Shown: positions 1 through 7,930, counted from the stretch's first letter. The stretch: 64,000 nucleotides of DNA from Clostridia bacterium (GCA_017502305.1 JAFVVG010000014.1:118960-182959); one strand, 5' to 3'. Notes: generated by a model from the sequence alone, not told the origin. A program made the numbers and translations.

Positions 1-40
1 ATCGGGTCGGGCCTATGCCCTTGAGCGTGGAAAGCTCCAT
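1..40 (-). CDS. recG: ATP-dependent DNA helicase RecG, N-terminal fragment
   Basis: Only the first 13 codons lie inside the window. The minus strand reads MELSTLKGIGPTR from the ATG at 40, which matches the start of RecG, where an N-terminal wedge-domain segment of the type LxxLKGIGP is typical. The ATG begins 2 nt after the fakA stop, with a GGAG just inside the fakA end. The order asp23-fakA-recG is usual in Bacillota. RecG remodels stalled replication forks and branched DNA. The fragment is short, so the call rests on both the motif and gene order. Confidence 0.72.
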   Translation of the reverse strand, partial: MELSTLKGIGPTR

Positions 41-42
41 AA

Positions 43-1701
43 TTACTCCACAGAAATCAGATAATAGTACAGCGGCTGGCCGCCCATGTGACACTCCACA
101 TCGCAGTCGGGATAAGCCTCGGCGATCTCCTCGGTGATCTGCTGAGCGTCGGCCTCTGTGGTTTCCTGGCCGAAGTACACGGTGATCAGCTCGTCATCCT
201 CGGTCACAACAGCCTTCATCATTTCCATCACAACATCGTGAACGCTGGAGCCAGAATACTCAATAGCGCCGTTGTGCAGGCCGATGATGTCGCCTTCCCT
301 AATATGCACGCCATTGTATTCACTGTCACGCACAGCATAGGTCACGGTGCCGGTCTTCACGTGCTGGGAGGCCTCTTCCATGCGGGCAGCGTTCTCCTCA
401 CCGCTCAATTCGGGCTGGAAGGCAACAGCAGCAGCGATGCCCATGGCCACGTTCTTGGTGGGAATGACGTAAACTTCCTTCTCGGCCAGTTCGGCAGCCT
501 GCTGGGCAGCCATGGTGACGTTGCCGTTGTTGGGGAACACAAACACGCACTTGGCATTCACGGCGTTGATGGCGTCGAGGATATCCTTGATCGAGGGATT
601 CATGGTCTGACCGCCCTCGACGATGTGATCCACCGTCAGGTCACGGAAGATCTGGCTGAAGCCCTCGCCCGGGGAAACAGCCACCATGCCGAATTCCTTT
701 TCGGGCTCCTTGGGCGCGGACTGCTCCTTGGCGGCTTCCTCCTTGCGCTCGTTTTCACGGCGCTGCTCCACCATGTTCTCAATCTTCAGGTTCACCAGTT
801 CGCCAAGCTCCAGGCCATACTCCAGGGCACGGCCTGGGTTGTTGGTGTGAACATGAACCTTGATGACGTCCATATCGTTGACTACCACAACGCTGTCGCC
901 AATGCGGTTCAGGCGGCGGCGGAAGGAATCCACGGCATGCTCATTGCAGTTCTCGTTCAGATACTGGATGAGGAACTCGGTGCAATAGGCAAACTTAATC
1001 TCCTCGATGGTCTCGTGGTTATCCTCAAAAACAGCCACACCGTCGCTGGCCATATCGGGAGCGATGGTGGAGATGTCCTCGCCACGCATCACAGCGGCAT
1101 AGCCGGTGTAAATCAGCAGAAGACCACGGCCGCCGGAGTCCACGACGCCAGCCTGCTTCAGGGCAGGCAGCATTTCGGTGGTACGCTTGAGAATCTCCTC
1201 GCCACTCTTGATGATCACGTTCATCAGACCCTCATAATCCTCAGGATCCTTCTGAACTTGCTTCAGGGCATCCTCGGCAATGACACGGGCCACAGTGAGG
1301 ATGGTACCCTCCTTGGGCTTCATCACAGCCTTATAAGCCTGGTCGGCACCAGCCTTCAGGGCGTTGGCGAACTGCACAGGGGTGACCTTCTCCAGTCCGG
1401 CAAGGGACTTGGCAAAGCCACGCAGCAGCTGGGAGGTAATGACGCCGGAATTGCCGCGGGCACCACGAAGAGCGCCCTTGGCCAGGGCGTTGGCAGCCTC
1501 GTCAGCGCGCAGGAATTCCTTGCTGTTTACCTCGCGGGTGGCGCTTTGCATCGTCAGGGACATATTGGTGCCGGTATCACCGTCGGGCACAGGGAACACG
1601 TTCAGTGCGTCCACAGCCTCGCGGTTCTTTTCAAGCAGGGCAGCACCGGCGACAACCATATCGCGCAGCAGCAAGCCGTCAATCGTCTTAAACTGAATCA
1701 A
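43..1701 (-). CDS. fakA: Fatty acid kinase catalytic subunit FakA (DAK/DhaL domain, YloV family)
   Basis: The 552-residue protein has an N-terminal DhaL-type kinase domain with the nucleotide/Mg-binding signature PVPDGDTGTNM (about residues 37-47), then a central and a C-terminal domain typical of YloV/FakA. FakA phosphorylates fatty acids presented by a DegV/FakB lipid-binding partner, feeding exogenous fatty acids into phospholipid synthesis in the cytoplasm. The start is a TTG at 1701, about 8 nt after GGAGG. The gene follows asp23 by 38 nt and precedes recG by 2 nt, so all three are probably cotranscribed. No DegV/FakB partner is in the window. The length is normal for the family. Confidence 0.93.
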   Translation of the reverse strand: MIQFKTIDGLLLRDMVVAGAALLEKNREAVDALNVFPVPDGDTGTNMSLTMQSATREVNSKEFLRADEAANALAKGALRGARGNSGVITSQLLRGFAKSLAGLEKVTPVQFANALKAGADQAYKAVMKPKEGTILTVARVIAEDALKQVQKDPEDYEGLMNVIIKSGEEILKRTTEMLPALKQAGVVDSGGRGLLLIYTGYAAVMRGEDISTIAPDMASDGVAVFEDNHETIEEIKFAYCTEFLIQYLNENCNEHAVDSFRRRLNRIGDSVVVVNDMDVIKVHVHTNNPGRALEYGLELGELVNLKIENMVEQRRENERKEEAAKEQSAPKEPEKEFGMVAVSPGEGFSQIFRDLTVDHIVEGGQTMNPSIKDILDAINAVNAKCVFVFPNNGNVTMAAQQAAELAEKEVYVIPTKNVAMGIAAAVAFQPELSGEENAARMEEASQHVKTGTVTYAVRDSEYNGVHIREGDIIGLHNGAIEYSGSSVHDVVMEMMKAVVTEDDELITVYFGQETTEADAQQITEEIAEAYPDCDVECHMGGQPLYYYLISVE

Positions 1702-1739
1702 GGATTTTTCCTCCGTTCACGAGCGTTGGTGTCGCTGAA

Positions 1740-2090
1740 TTAGATGCGAATGCCTTCCACGGAAATATTGACCTTGCGAACCTTGATGCCGGTCATGCTT
1801 TCCAGCTTGTAGCGCACGGTTTCCACAATGGTCTTGCAGACCTCGGCAATGGAAATGCCGTATTCGACAATGATGAACAGATCAACATCCAGCATGTCGC
1901 CGGCGGTGCGGATCTGCACACCCTTGGAAAGGTTTTCGCGGCCCAGCCACTCCACAAAGCCATCCTTGGCCCGGCGGGAGGACATGGCGACAATGCCGTA
2001 GCACTCCAGCGCGGCATAGCCCACAACCTTGAGCATAACATCCTCGGTAATGAAAATTGTACCGATATCATTTTTGATCTTGCATTCCAT
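1740..2090 (-). CDS. Asp23/Gls24 family envelope stress protein (YloU-like)
   Basis: The 116-residue protein has the compact Asp23/Gls24 fold: an early strand (GTIFITEDVM), the segment VVGYAALECYGIVAM, and a C-terminal VRKVNISVEGI motif. Members are abundant small cytoplasmic proteins, often membrane-associated through a partner and linked to envelope stress. Placement directly before fakA and recG is the conserved YloU-YloV arrangement. An AAGGAGG lies about 11 nt upstream of the ATG, and a near-consensus sigma-A promoter lies at 2188-2216. The molecular function of the family is not well defined. Confidence 0.9.
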   Translation of the reverse strand: MECKIKNDIGTIFITEDVMLKVVGYAALECYGIVAMSSRRAKDGFVEWLGRENLSKGVQIRTAGDMLDVDLFIIVEYGISIAEVCKTIVETVRYKLESMTGIKVRKVNISVEGIRI

Positions 2091-2133
2091 GATTGATCCA
2101 ACCTCCTTGTGCAGGATTTCCTTTGAGGCGGAA

Positions 2134-2162
2134 CTTTGGCATCGCTACAGCCCATGCCAAAG
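2134..2162 (-). promoter_or_regulatory. Inverted repeat in the asp23-fakA-recG mRNA leader
   Basis: CTTTGGCAT (2134-2142) and ATGCCAAAG (2154-2162) form a perfect 9-bp inverted repeat with an 11-nt loop. It lies between the predicted transcription start (about 2181) and the asp23 start, so it would form a hairpin in the mRNA. No U-run follows, so it does not look like a terminator. It could be a protein-binding site or a stability or translation control element. Confidence 0.45.
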
Positions 2163-2187
2163 ACACCCATAGTCAGGGTCATTATGT

Positions 2188-2216
2188 AGTATACAGGATT
2201 TCGTCCCTTTTAGCAA
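2188..2216 (-). promoter_or_regulatory. Sigma-A promoter of asp23-fakA-recG
   Basis: On the minus strand TTGCTA (2216-2211) and TATACT (2193-2188) are separated by 17 nt. This is a good match to the housekeeping consensus, about 98 nt upstream of the asp23 start. Confidence 0.65.
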
Positions 2217-2318
2217 GGCTTTTTTCATTATTCATGCATGAAAAACAGGGACATACGTTGATCAGTTAACAGAGCAACCAGATTCAACATAATCAGATGA
2301 TAAATATCCATTCTCCCC

Positions 2319-2347
2319 TTGACAAGAAGTTCGTTCCTGCGTATAAT
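2319..2347 (+). promoter_or_regulatory. Consensus sigma-A promoter of the T-box operon
   Basis: TTGACA (2319-2324) and TATAAT (2342-2347) match the consensus perfectly with the ideal 17-nt spacing. Transcription should begin near 2354. Such a strong promoter is usual when control is exerted later by attenuation. Confidence 0.85.
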
Positions 2348-2354
2348 TTCCACT

Positions 2355-2620
2355 ATCAGGGCAATGAGGAGACGAGTAGCTGCCCCATATATAGTCTCAA
2401 GAGAGCTTCCGGTTGGTGCGAGGAAGCGGCTATACAGCAGCGAAGTACAGCTCCGAGCCATCCGCTGAACACTTTTGTTTAGTAGGCGGTATCCGGTGCG
2501 CCGGTTACAGCGCGGGAGGATTGATGGATCCTCGCTGAGGGCTGTTATTCAGCTGAAATCGGAAGTGGTACCGTGACATTGTCACCTTCCAGAGCATATG
2601 CTCCGGGGGGTTTTATTTTT
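2355..2620 (+). promoter_or_regulatory. T-box riboswitch, probably tyrosine-specific
   Basis: The leader shows the Stem I apical pattern AGAGAGC...GGTTGGTGCGAG (about 2399-2422), a probable specifier TAC at 2446-2448 followed by a purine, and the conserved T-box core AGTGGTACCGTG (about 2564-2575). The TGGT at 2566-2569 would pair with an uncharged NCCA end whose discriminator base is A, as in tRNA-Tyr. The downstream tyrS supports a Tyr specifier. A terminator (CCTTCC paired with GGGGGG around a GAGCAT/ATGCTC stem, 2585-2610, then TTTTATTTTT) would compete with the antiterminator. A GTA (Val) reading of the specifier is less likely because the next base is C. Confidence 0.88.
2585..2620 (+). 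terminator. Intrinsic terminator of the T-box
   Basis: CCTTCC (2585-2590) pairs with GGGGGG (2605-2610) around the inner GAGCAT/ATGCTC palindrome and is followed by TTTTATTTTT. It ends 17 nt before the aminotransferase start, the expected place for tRNA-dependent attenuation. Confidence 0.75.
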
Positions 2621-2637
2621 ATAAAGGAGGAACGCAC

Positions 2638-3825
2638 ATGAAACTTGATTCCATTCAATTCGCATCACGCTTCGACGGCGTGTCCGGCAGCGCCATCCGC
2701 GAGATTTTCAAGATGATCGCCAAGCCTGGCATGATCTCCTTCGCCGGCGGCAATCCAGCTGCATCTGCCCTTCCGGACGCCAAGGTTGCCGAAATGGCCC
2801 AGAAGGTGCTCAGCGAGAACGGCAAAGCCATCCTGCAGTATGGCGCCACCGAGGGCTATGCCCCTTTCCTTGAGAGCCTCAAGGCCTATGTTGAGCAGCA
2901 GCTGGGCTGCGAAGTGCCCGGCGTTCTGCCCACCACCGGCTCCACCCAGGGCATGGACCTTCTGTGCAAGGCGCTGATCAACCCCGGCGACGTGATCCTG
3001 GTGGAGAATCCTTCCTTCCTGGGCAACCTGCAATGCATGAACCTGTATCAGGCCAAGCTGGTGCCCGTGGAAAGCGACGAAAACGGCATCATGCTGGATA
3101 AGCTGGAGGAGGCCATCGTCAAGCACCATCCCAAGATGCTCTACACCATCCCCACCTTCCAGAACCCCACCGGCAAGACCCTGGCCGCCGACCGCCGCCA
3201 GCCCATTGCCGAGATGGCCGCCAAGTATGGTATGGTGGTGGCTGAGGACGATCCTTACCGCGATCTTCGCTATACCGGCTCCCCCATCCCCTCCATAAAG
3301 TCCTATGACAAGGAAGGCTGGGTTGTGTTCCTTGGTTCCTTCTCCAAGATCATCTCCCCTGGCCTGCGCGTGGGCTTTATGGCTGGCGATCCCCTGATCC
3401 TTCGCAAGTGCACCATCGGCAAGCAGTCCTCCGATGTGCACACCGGCAACCTGAATCAGGCCATTGTGGATCAGTTCCTGCGGCAAAACCTGCTGCCTGA
3501 TCATATCGCCTCCATCTGCGAAAGCTACAAGGCGCAGATGAACGCCATGCTGGACGAGCTGGCTACCTTCCCAGAGGGCACCCGATATACCAGGCCCGAG
3601 GGCGGCCTGTTCATCTGGGTGGAGCTGCCCGAGGGCTTCAAGGTCAAGGAGCTGCTGGACAAGGCCGTGGAACGCCATGTTGCCTATGTCCCCGGCACTC
3701 ACTTCTACTGCGACGGCGGGCACGACAACACCTTCCGCCTGAACTTCTCCAACAGCACCATCGATCAGATTCACCAGGGCATGAAGGTCCTGCGTGAACT
3801 GCTTGAAGAAGCACTTGCCATGTAA
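2638..3825 (+). CDS. PLP-dependent aminotransferase (class I/II, LysN/MocR-like), probably aromatic
   Basis: The 395-residue fold-type I aminotransferase has an early FAGGNP motif, ATEGY, TxGSTQGMD (PLP phosphate region), IPTFQNPTG, EDDPY and the PLP-binding lysine in GSFSKIISPGLRVGF (Lys237). The fold is shared by 2-aminoadipate, kynurenine and aromatic aminotransferases, and sequence alone does not fix the substrate. Its place behind a probable tyrosine T-box and just before tyrS argues for a role in tyrosine/phenylalanine synthesis or turnover. AAAGGAGG lies 7 nt before the ATG. No N-terminal GntR domain is present, so it is not a MocR regulator. Confidence 0.85.
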   Translation: MKLDSIQFASRFDGVSGSAIREIFKMIAKPGMISFAGGNPAASALPDAKVAEMAQKVLSENGKAILQYGATEGYAPFLESLKAYVEQQLGCEVPGVLPTTGSTQGMDLLCKALINPGDVILVENPSFLGNLQCMNLYQAKLVPVESDENGIMLDKLEEAIVKHHPKMLYTIPTFQNPTGKTLAADRRQPIAEMAAKYGMVVAEDDPYRDLRYTGSPIPSIKSYDKEGWVVFLGSFSKIISPGLRVGFMAGDPLILRKCTIGKQSSDVHTGNLNQAIVDQFLRQNLLPDHIASICESYKAQMNAMLDELATFPEGTRYTRPEGGLFIWVELPEGFKVKELLDKAVERHVAYVPGTHFYCDGGHDNTFRLNFSNSTIDQIHQGMKVLRELLEEALAM

Positions 3826-3846
3826 TGAATAGAGAGGAGAATCCCC

Positions 3847-5076
3847 ATGACTCACGTACTTGATATCCTGAAGGAACGCGGCTTCCTGGCCCAGATGACC
3901 TTCCCCGAGGAGCTCTACGAGCAGCTGAAGGAGCCCACCACCTTCTACGTCGGCTTCGACCCCACCGCTGATTCCCTGCACATCGGCCACTACATCCCGA
4001 TCATGGCCATGGCCCACATGCAGAAGGCCGGCCACAAGCCCATCGCCCTGATGGGCGGCGGCACCGCCATGATCGGCGATCCTTCCGGCAAGACCGACAT
4101 GCGCAAGATGATGACCGTCGAGACCATTGACCAGAATGTGGAATGCATCAAGAAGCAGATGAGCCGCTTCCTGGATTTCTCCGATGGCCAGGCCATTATC
4201 GTCAACAACGGCGACTGGCTGCGCAACCTGAACTTTATCGAGTTCATGCGCGACATCGGCTCCATGTTCTCCGTCAACACCATGCTCCGTGCCGATTGCT
4301 ACAAGGCCCGCATGGAATCCGAGAACGGTCTCTCCTTCCTGGAGTTCACCTACATGCTCATGCAGAGCTACGACTTCCTGGAGCTGTTCAACCGCTATGG
4401 CTGCCGGCTGGAGATGGGCGGCAACGACCAGTGGAGCAACATGCTGGGCGGCGCCGACCTGGTCCGCCGCAAGGAGCAGGAGAAGGCCTTTGCCTGCACC
4501 TTCCAGCTGCTTTTGACCCACGACGGCAAGAAGATGGGCAAGACCGAAAAGGGCGCCCTGTGGCTGGATCCCGCCAAAACCACTCCCTTTGACTTCTACC
4601 AGTACTGGCGTAACATCGACGACAAAGACGTGGAAAAGTGCCTGGGCCTGCTGACCTTCCTGCCCATGGACGAGGTCCGTCGCCTTGGCGCCCTGGAGGG
4701 CAGCGAAATCAATGAGGCCAAGAAGGTTCTTGCCTTCGAGGTCACCAAACTGGTCCACGGCGAAGAAGAAGCCCGCAAGGCTGCAGAAGCCGCTCTGGCC
4801 CTGTTTGCCGGCGGCATGAACGGCGCCGATGTGCCCTCTTTCGAAGTCACCGCTGACATCCTGTCTGGCGACGCCCGCGTTACCACCATGCTGGTGCTCT
4901 CCGGCCTGTGCAAGAGCCAGTCTGACGCCCGTAACCAGATGAAGGCTGGTGCCGTTTCCCTGGGTGATGAAAAGATCACCGATTTCGCTGCTGTTGTCAC
5001 CGCTGATATGATCGGCGAAGACGGCCTGATGCTCAAGAAGGGCAAGAAGGGCTTCCGCCGCCTGATCCTGAAATGA
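3847..5076 (+). CDS. tyrS: Tyrosyl-tRNA synthetase
   Basis: The 409-residue class I synthetase charges tRNA-Tyr in the cytoplasm. The HIGH motif is at residues 45-48, [13 protein letters not shown] precedes it, and the KMSKS-loop variant KMGKT is at 229-233. The C-terminal part (about 340-400) carries an S4-like RNA-binding domain ([22 protein letters not shown]). It lies 21 nt after the aminotransferase with its own SD (GAGAGGAG) and is under the same T-box, so it should respond to uncharged tRNA-Tyr. The stop codon overlaps the next ATG (ATGA). Confidence 0.97.
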   Translation: MTHVLDILKERGFLAQMTFPEELYEQLKEPTTFYVGFDPTADSLHIGHYIPIMAMAHMQKAGHKPIALMGGGTAMIGDPSGKTDMRKMMTVETIDQNVECIKKQMSRFLDFSDGQAIIVNNGDWLRNLNFIEFMRDIGSMFSVNTMLRADCYKARMESENGLSFLEFTYMLMQSYDFLELFNRYGCRLEMGGNDQWSNMLGGADLVRRKEQEKAFACTFQLLLTHDGKKMGKTEKGALWLDPAKTTPFDFYQYWRNIDDKDVEKCLGLLTFLPMDEVRRLGALEGSEINEAKKVLAFEVTKLVHGEEEARKAAEAALALFAGGMNGADVPSFEVTADILSGDARVTTMLVLSGLCKSQSDARNQMKAGAVSLGDEKITDFAAVVTADMIGEDGLMLKKGKKGFRRLILK

Positions 5077-5707
5077 GCGCCCCTTACAAAACCCTGCGGC
5101 AATCCGCATCCGATGAGTTCATCGTGAACAAAGCCGCTTCATCGGCTATGCCGCCCCCGTGCAGACAGAGGAAGAAGCCCTGGCCTTCCTGCAGTCCATC
5201 CGTACCAGGCACAAGGACGCTACCCACAACTGCTATGCCTATGTCATCGGTCAGAATGCCGGCATCATGCGCTATTCCGACGATGGCGAGCCCGGCGGCA
5301 CAGCCGGTCTGCCTATGATGGAAGTCATCAAGGCCCAGGGTGTTGTCAACTGCTGTGTTGTGGTTACACGCTACTTTGGCGGCGTACTGCTGGGGGCAGG
5401 CGGCCTGGTCCGTGCCTACACCCAAGGGTGTGTGGTTGGCCTGAAGGCAGCCCAGGTGGTTATCATGGAGCCCAGTCAGCGCTTCATCTGCGAGGTCGCC
5501 TATCCCCTGTGGGACAAGGTGCAATACGCCATGAAGTCTTTGCCTGTGCAGCTTGCAGGCAGCGAATTTGCCGCCGCCGTTACCTTTACCCTGCTGGTTC
5601 GCGAAAAGGATGCTCAGTCTGTGATTGACGAACTAATAAGGGTTACCGACGGCCGATTCGACTATCTGCTTGAAGAAGAATCCTTCGAAGCCTGGGACAC
5701 AGAATAG
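5073..5707 (+). pseudogene. YigZ/IMPACT family protein with apparent -1 frameshift
   Basis: The reading starts at the ATG at 5073, overlapping the tyrS stop, as [20 protein letters not shown]. It then fails, because the family-typical continuation SRFIGYAAPVQTEEEAL is in the -1 frame from 5132. A single missing A in the AAC-AAA-GCC stretch (5127-5135) explains this. Joined, the product is about 211 aa, normal for the family, with the C-terminal frame intact (YSDDGEPGGTAGLPM, VVTRYFGGVLLGAGGLVRAY) and ending at 5707. IMPACT/YigZ proteins are linked to translational stress. The lesion could be a real mutation, an assembly error or, less likely, recoding. An internal ATG at 5159 could give a shorter 182-aa form. 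Confidence 0.8.
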
Positions 5708-5714
5708 CTTTCTT

Positions 5715-5745
5715 CACCGGCGGAACCATCTGCCGGTGTTTTCTT
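5715..5745 (+). terminator. Intrinsic terminator after yigZ
   Basis: CACCGGC (5715-5721) and GCCGGTG (5732-5738) form a hairpin followed by TTTTCTT, just after the yigZ stop. Confidence 0.8.
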
Positions 5746-5811
5746 GTTATTCATTGGCAGTTCATATTTTTCTTGTATGCTTGAAGAATATCAGAAGAAG
5801 GAGACATGCAC

Positions 5812-6477
5812 ATGTCCGGAACAGATACCACCCGCTTCCCCACCAGCGCTGAAGAACTTCAATCCATGGTTGAGGAATTCTTTAGCGTACAGTGCCGCTA
5901 TCAGGCCGCCATCCGCGAGATACGCACAAAGCTTGAAATCCTGGATGACGAATTCCAGATGAGACACAAGCGAAACCCTATCCACCATATGCAGAGCCGG
6001 ATGAAATCCGTTCCCAGCATGATGGAAAAGCTTGCCCGACGCAACGCAAATAAAAGCATATCTTCGGCCGTGGAGCATCTTACAGATATTGCAGGCATCC
6101 GTGTCATCTGCTCTTATCTGGAAGACGTCTATCGGGTCGCTGATTTGCTCACCCAGCAGGATGATATCCATCTGGTCAGGGTTAGAGATTATATCAAGCA
6201 ACCCAAAGAAAACGGTTATCGAAGCCTGCATCTGGTGGTCGAAGTACCCGTATTTCTTTCTGAAGGACGTTTGCTCGTGCCTGTGGAGATTCAGCTGCGC
6301 ACCATCGCCATGGATTTCTGGGCATCGTTGGAGCATAGTCTGCGCTATAAGGCCCAGGGAGAAGTGCCCGATGATATTTCCCGCGAACTGATTCAAACCG
6401 CCTCTGATATTGCATTGCTGGACAGGCGTATGCAGGATATCCATGACAAGGTGGATGCGCTGAACCAAATAGAGTAA
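5812..6477 (+). CDS. Small alarmone synthetase (RelQ/YjbM-like GTP pyrophosphokinase)
   Basis: The 221-residue protein is a single RelA/SpoT synthetase domain. Signatures are the helical N-terminus, RRNANKSISSAVEHLTDIAGIRVIC, the (p)ppGpp-synthetase segment KENGYRSLHLVVEVP, and VEIQLRTIAMDFWASLEH with the conserved Glu-Gln-Arg acidic site. It transfers pyrophosphate from ATP to GDP/GTP to make (p)ppGpp in the cytoplasm. It lacks hydrolase, TGS and ACT domains, as expected for RelQ. The start at 5812 is preferred over 5806 because AAGGAG (5798-5803) is then 8 nt away. Confidence 0.92.
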   Translation: MSGTDTTRFPTSAEELQSMVEEFFSVQCRYQAAIREIRTKLEILDDEFQMRHKRNPIHHMQSRMKSVPSMMEKLARRNANKSISSAVEHLTDIAGIRVICSYLEDVYRVADLLTQQDDIHLVRVRDYIKQPKENGYRSLHLVVEVPVFLSEGRLLVPVEIQLRTIAMDFWASLEHSLRYKAQGEVPDDISRELIQTASDIALLDRRMQDIHDKVDALNQIE

Positions 6478-6526
6478 GCATAACAGCCCGGCATTTTGCC
6501 ATACTATCCTCACGGAGGTGGCAGAT

Positions 6527-6961
6527 ATGCTGGGCTTTCTTTATGCGCTGATCGCAGGCGCGGCCATGAGTTTTCAGGGGGTTATGAACACCCGACTGGG
6601 TGATAAGGCAGGCGTGCTTGAAACAAACGCTCTGGTACAGCTTGTAGGCTTTATTCTTTCCATCGTCATTGCAATGATCTGGGGCAAAGGAGACATCCGC
6701 CAGATCGGTCAATCCCCGTGGTATACCTGGCTTGGAGGCGTGCTGGCGCCGGTAATCACGGTTACGGTTATGCTGGCCATTTCCAACTTATCTCCAACTG
6801 TTGCCATCTCCACCATTCTGCTGGCTCAACTCACCATAGCCGCTCTGATCGATGCATTGGGCTGGCTTGGTTCACAGCAGTTGCCCTTCACCTGGCAAAA
6901 AATACTCGGAGCTGTAATGATGGCAGCAGGCGTGCTCCTTATGAAGTGGAAAACCGCATAG
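6527..6961 (+). CDS. Small DMT-superfamily membrane protein (DUF606/YdcZ-like)
   Basis: The 144-residue protein has five hydrophobic helices (roughly residues 2-22, 31-50, 65-85, 90-108 and 118-140) and the DUF606/YdcZ pattern: MSFQGVMNTRLGDKAG near the N-terminus and LLAQLTIAALIDALGWLG in the middle. Members belong to the drug/metabolite transporter superfamily and probably work as dimers of half-size units. The substrate is unknown. The ATG at 6527 is 8 nt after GGAGG (6514-6518); an earlier GTG overlaps the SD. It follows relQ by 49 nt and ends before a terminator. Confidence 0.8.
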   Translation: MLGFLYALIAGAAMSFQGVMNTRLGDKAGVLETNALVQLVGFILSIVIAMIWGKGDIRQIGQSPWYTWLGGVLAPVITVTVMLAISNLSPTVAISTILLAQLTIAALIDALGWLGSQQLPFTWQKILGAVMMAAGVLLMKWKTA

Positions 6962-6974
6962 TATAGCATTTTCC

Positions 6975-6999
6975 GCCGGATTTATTCCGGCTTTTTCTT
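6975..6999 (+). terminator. Intrinsic terminator after the DMT gene
   Basis: GCCGGA (6975-6980) and TCCGGC (6986-6991) with a 5-nt loop are followed by TTTTTCTTTTCTT. Confidence 0.85.
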
Positions 7000-7059
7000 T
7001 TCTTCGCCACGTCTTGTCGAACGAAAATATGTCTATCGCAAACACAGTCTTTTTTCGAC

Positions 7060-7087
7060 AAAGGATACGGCATGCGTTTGATTGAAA
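7060..7087 (+). promoter_or_regulatory. Possible sigma-H promoter of spoIIAA-spoIIAB
   Basis: AAAGGATAC (7060-7068) and ATTGAAA (7081-7087), 12 nt apart, resemble the sigma-H pattern RNAGGAWWW-N11/12-RNNGAAT with one mismatch in each element. The spoIIA operon is sigma-H dependent in Bacillus subtilis, so the match fits the context. It lies about 33 nt upstream of the SpoIIAA start. Confidence 0.4.
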
Positions 7088-7119
7088 CATTCAACGAAGA
7101 AAACAGGGAGGTTCAAACC

Positions 7120-7446
7120 ATGCTGCGATCCATTCGTGATGGGGACAAGCTGCTTGTCGGTCTGGACGGGGAGCTTGACCATTTCTGTGCCCAGAGCGTT
7201 CGCCGGGAACTGGACGGGCTGCTTTCAGATGCTGCTGTACGGCATCTCATACTTGATTTTTCCGGTCTGACTTTTATGGATTCCTCCGGCATCGGGGTCA
7301 TTCTCGGACGATACCGTATCCTGCGGGACCGCGGCGGCGATGTCGCCGTCATACACATGAACAGCCATATCAGCCGCATTTTCCGCATGTCCGGCATGAA
7401 CAAGGTCATCAGGGAGCTGGACCAGAAACAGGAGGCCCGCCGATGA
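7120..7446 (+). CDS. spoIIAA: Anti-sigma factor antagonist SpoIIAA (STAS domain)
   Basis: The 108-residue STAS-domain protein carries the phosphorylation motif FMDSSGIGVIL, with Asp54 and phospho-acceptor Ser55. In the forespore, dephosphorylated SpoIIAA binds SpoIIAB and frees sigma-F; SpoIIAB inactivates it by phosphorylating this serine. GGGAGG lies upstream of the ATG at 7120, while an upstream in-frame ATG at 7072 lacks a comparable SD. Its stop overlaps the spoIIAB start (ATGA), so the two are translationally coupled. An RsbV-type role is possible, but the partner is clearly SpoIIAB-like. Confidence 0.87.
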   Translation: MLRSIRDGDKLLVGLDGELDHFCAQSVRRELDGLLSDAAVRHLILDFSGLTFMDSSGIGVILGRYRILRDRGGDVAVIHMNSHISRIFRMSGMNKVIRELDQKQEARR

Positions 7447-7883
7447 AACATCAGAATGAAATGCAGATTACCTTCCCCAGCCTGCCGGAAAATGAATCCT
7501 TCGCTCGCGTGGTTGTTGCCGCATTTGCTGTGCAGCTATGCCCTACCCTCAGCGAAATTGCCGACATCAAAACGGCTGTATCCGAGGCTGTGACCAATGC
7601 CATCGTCCATGGTTACGAGGGGACTTGCGGGCTGGTAACGCTCAGCGCAGCAATCCGTGACAGGGATCTTCTGACTATCGAAGTAAGAGACAACGGCAAG
7701 GGCATCCCGGATATTCCCCAGGCCATGGAACCGTTCTATACAACCCATCCCGAGCAGGAGCGGAGCGGCATGGGTTTTGCCGTCATGCAGACCTTTATGG
7801 ACGACCTGACCGTAGATTCAACACCAGGCAGCGGCACCACCGTGAGGATGACCAAACGCATTCACGCCGACAAACGTTGGTAA
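7443..7883 (+). CDS. spoIIAB: Anti-sigma F factor / serine kinase SpoIIAB
   Basis: The 146-residue GHKL-family ATPase has the N-box EAVTNAIVHGYE, the G1 box VRDNGKGI and the G2/lid region SGMGFAVMQTFMDDL. NESFARVVVAAF near the N-terminus and the FMDDLTVDS stretch match SpoIIAB more than RsbW. It binds and inhibits sigma-F and phosphorylates SpoIIAA. Unusually, no sigF (spoIIAC) follows: a strong terminator starts 4 nt after the stop and the next gene is convergent. Sigma-F must be encoded elsewhere or be missing. Confidence 0.9.
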   Translation: MKHQNEMQITFPSLPENESFARVVVAAFAVQLCPTLSEIADIKTAVSEAVTNAIVHGYEGTCGLVTLSAAIRDRDLLTIEVRDNGKGIPDIPQAMEPFYTTHPEQERSGMGFAVMQTFMDDLTVDSTPGSGTTVRMTKRIHADKRW

Positions 7884-7887
7884 AAAA

Positions 7888-7924
7888 AACAGGCTGTGTC
7901 GTATTATGACACAGCCTGTTTTGA
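7888..7924. terminator. Bidirectional terminator between spoIIAB and deoD
   Basis: AACAGGCTGTGTC (7888-7900) and GACACAGCCTGTT (7908-7920) form a perfect 13-bp stem with a 7-nt loop. It is flanked by an A-run on the left and a short T-run on the right, so it can end transcription from both converging operons. Confidence 0.9.
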
Positions 7925-7930
7925 CGCAGA

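Noticed and set aside
88..1743. Long open frame on the plus strand opposite fakA
   Set aside because: It is an antisense shadow of a well-conserved gene and has no homology or SD. The same holds for long antisense frames at 2665-5109, 26467-27666, 32316-34373 and 41512-43458, caused by the GC-rich codon pattern.
2228..2461. 77-codon open frame on the minus strand
   Set aside because: It lies across the T-box promoter and leader, has no SD and no recognisable features.
5127..5135. Programmed -1 frameshift in the YigZ gene
   Set aside because: The site reads AAC-AAA-GCC, which is not a canonical X-XXY-YYZ slippery heptamer, and no programmed frameshift is known in this family. A plain 1-nt deletion or sequencing error is simpler.
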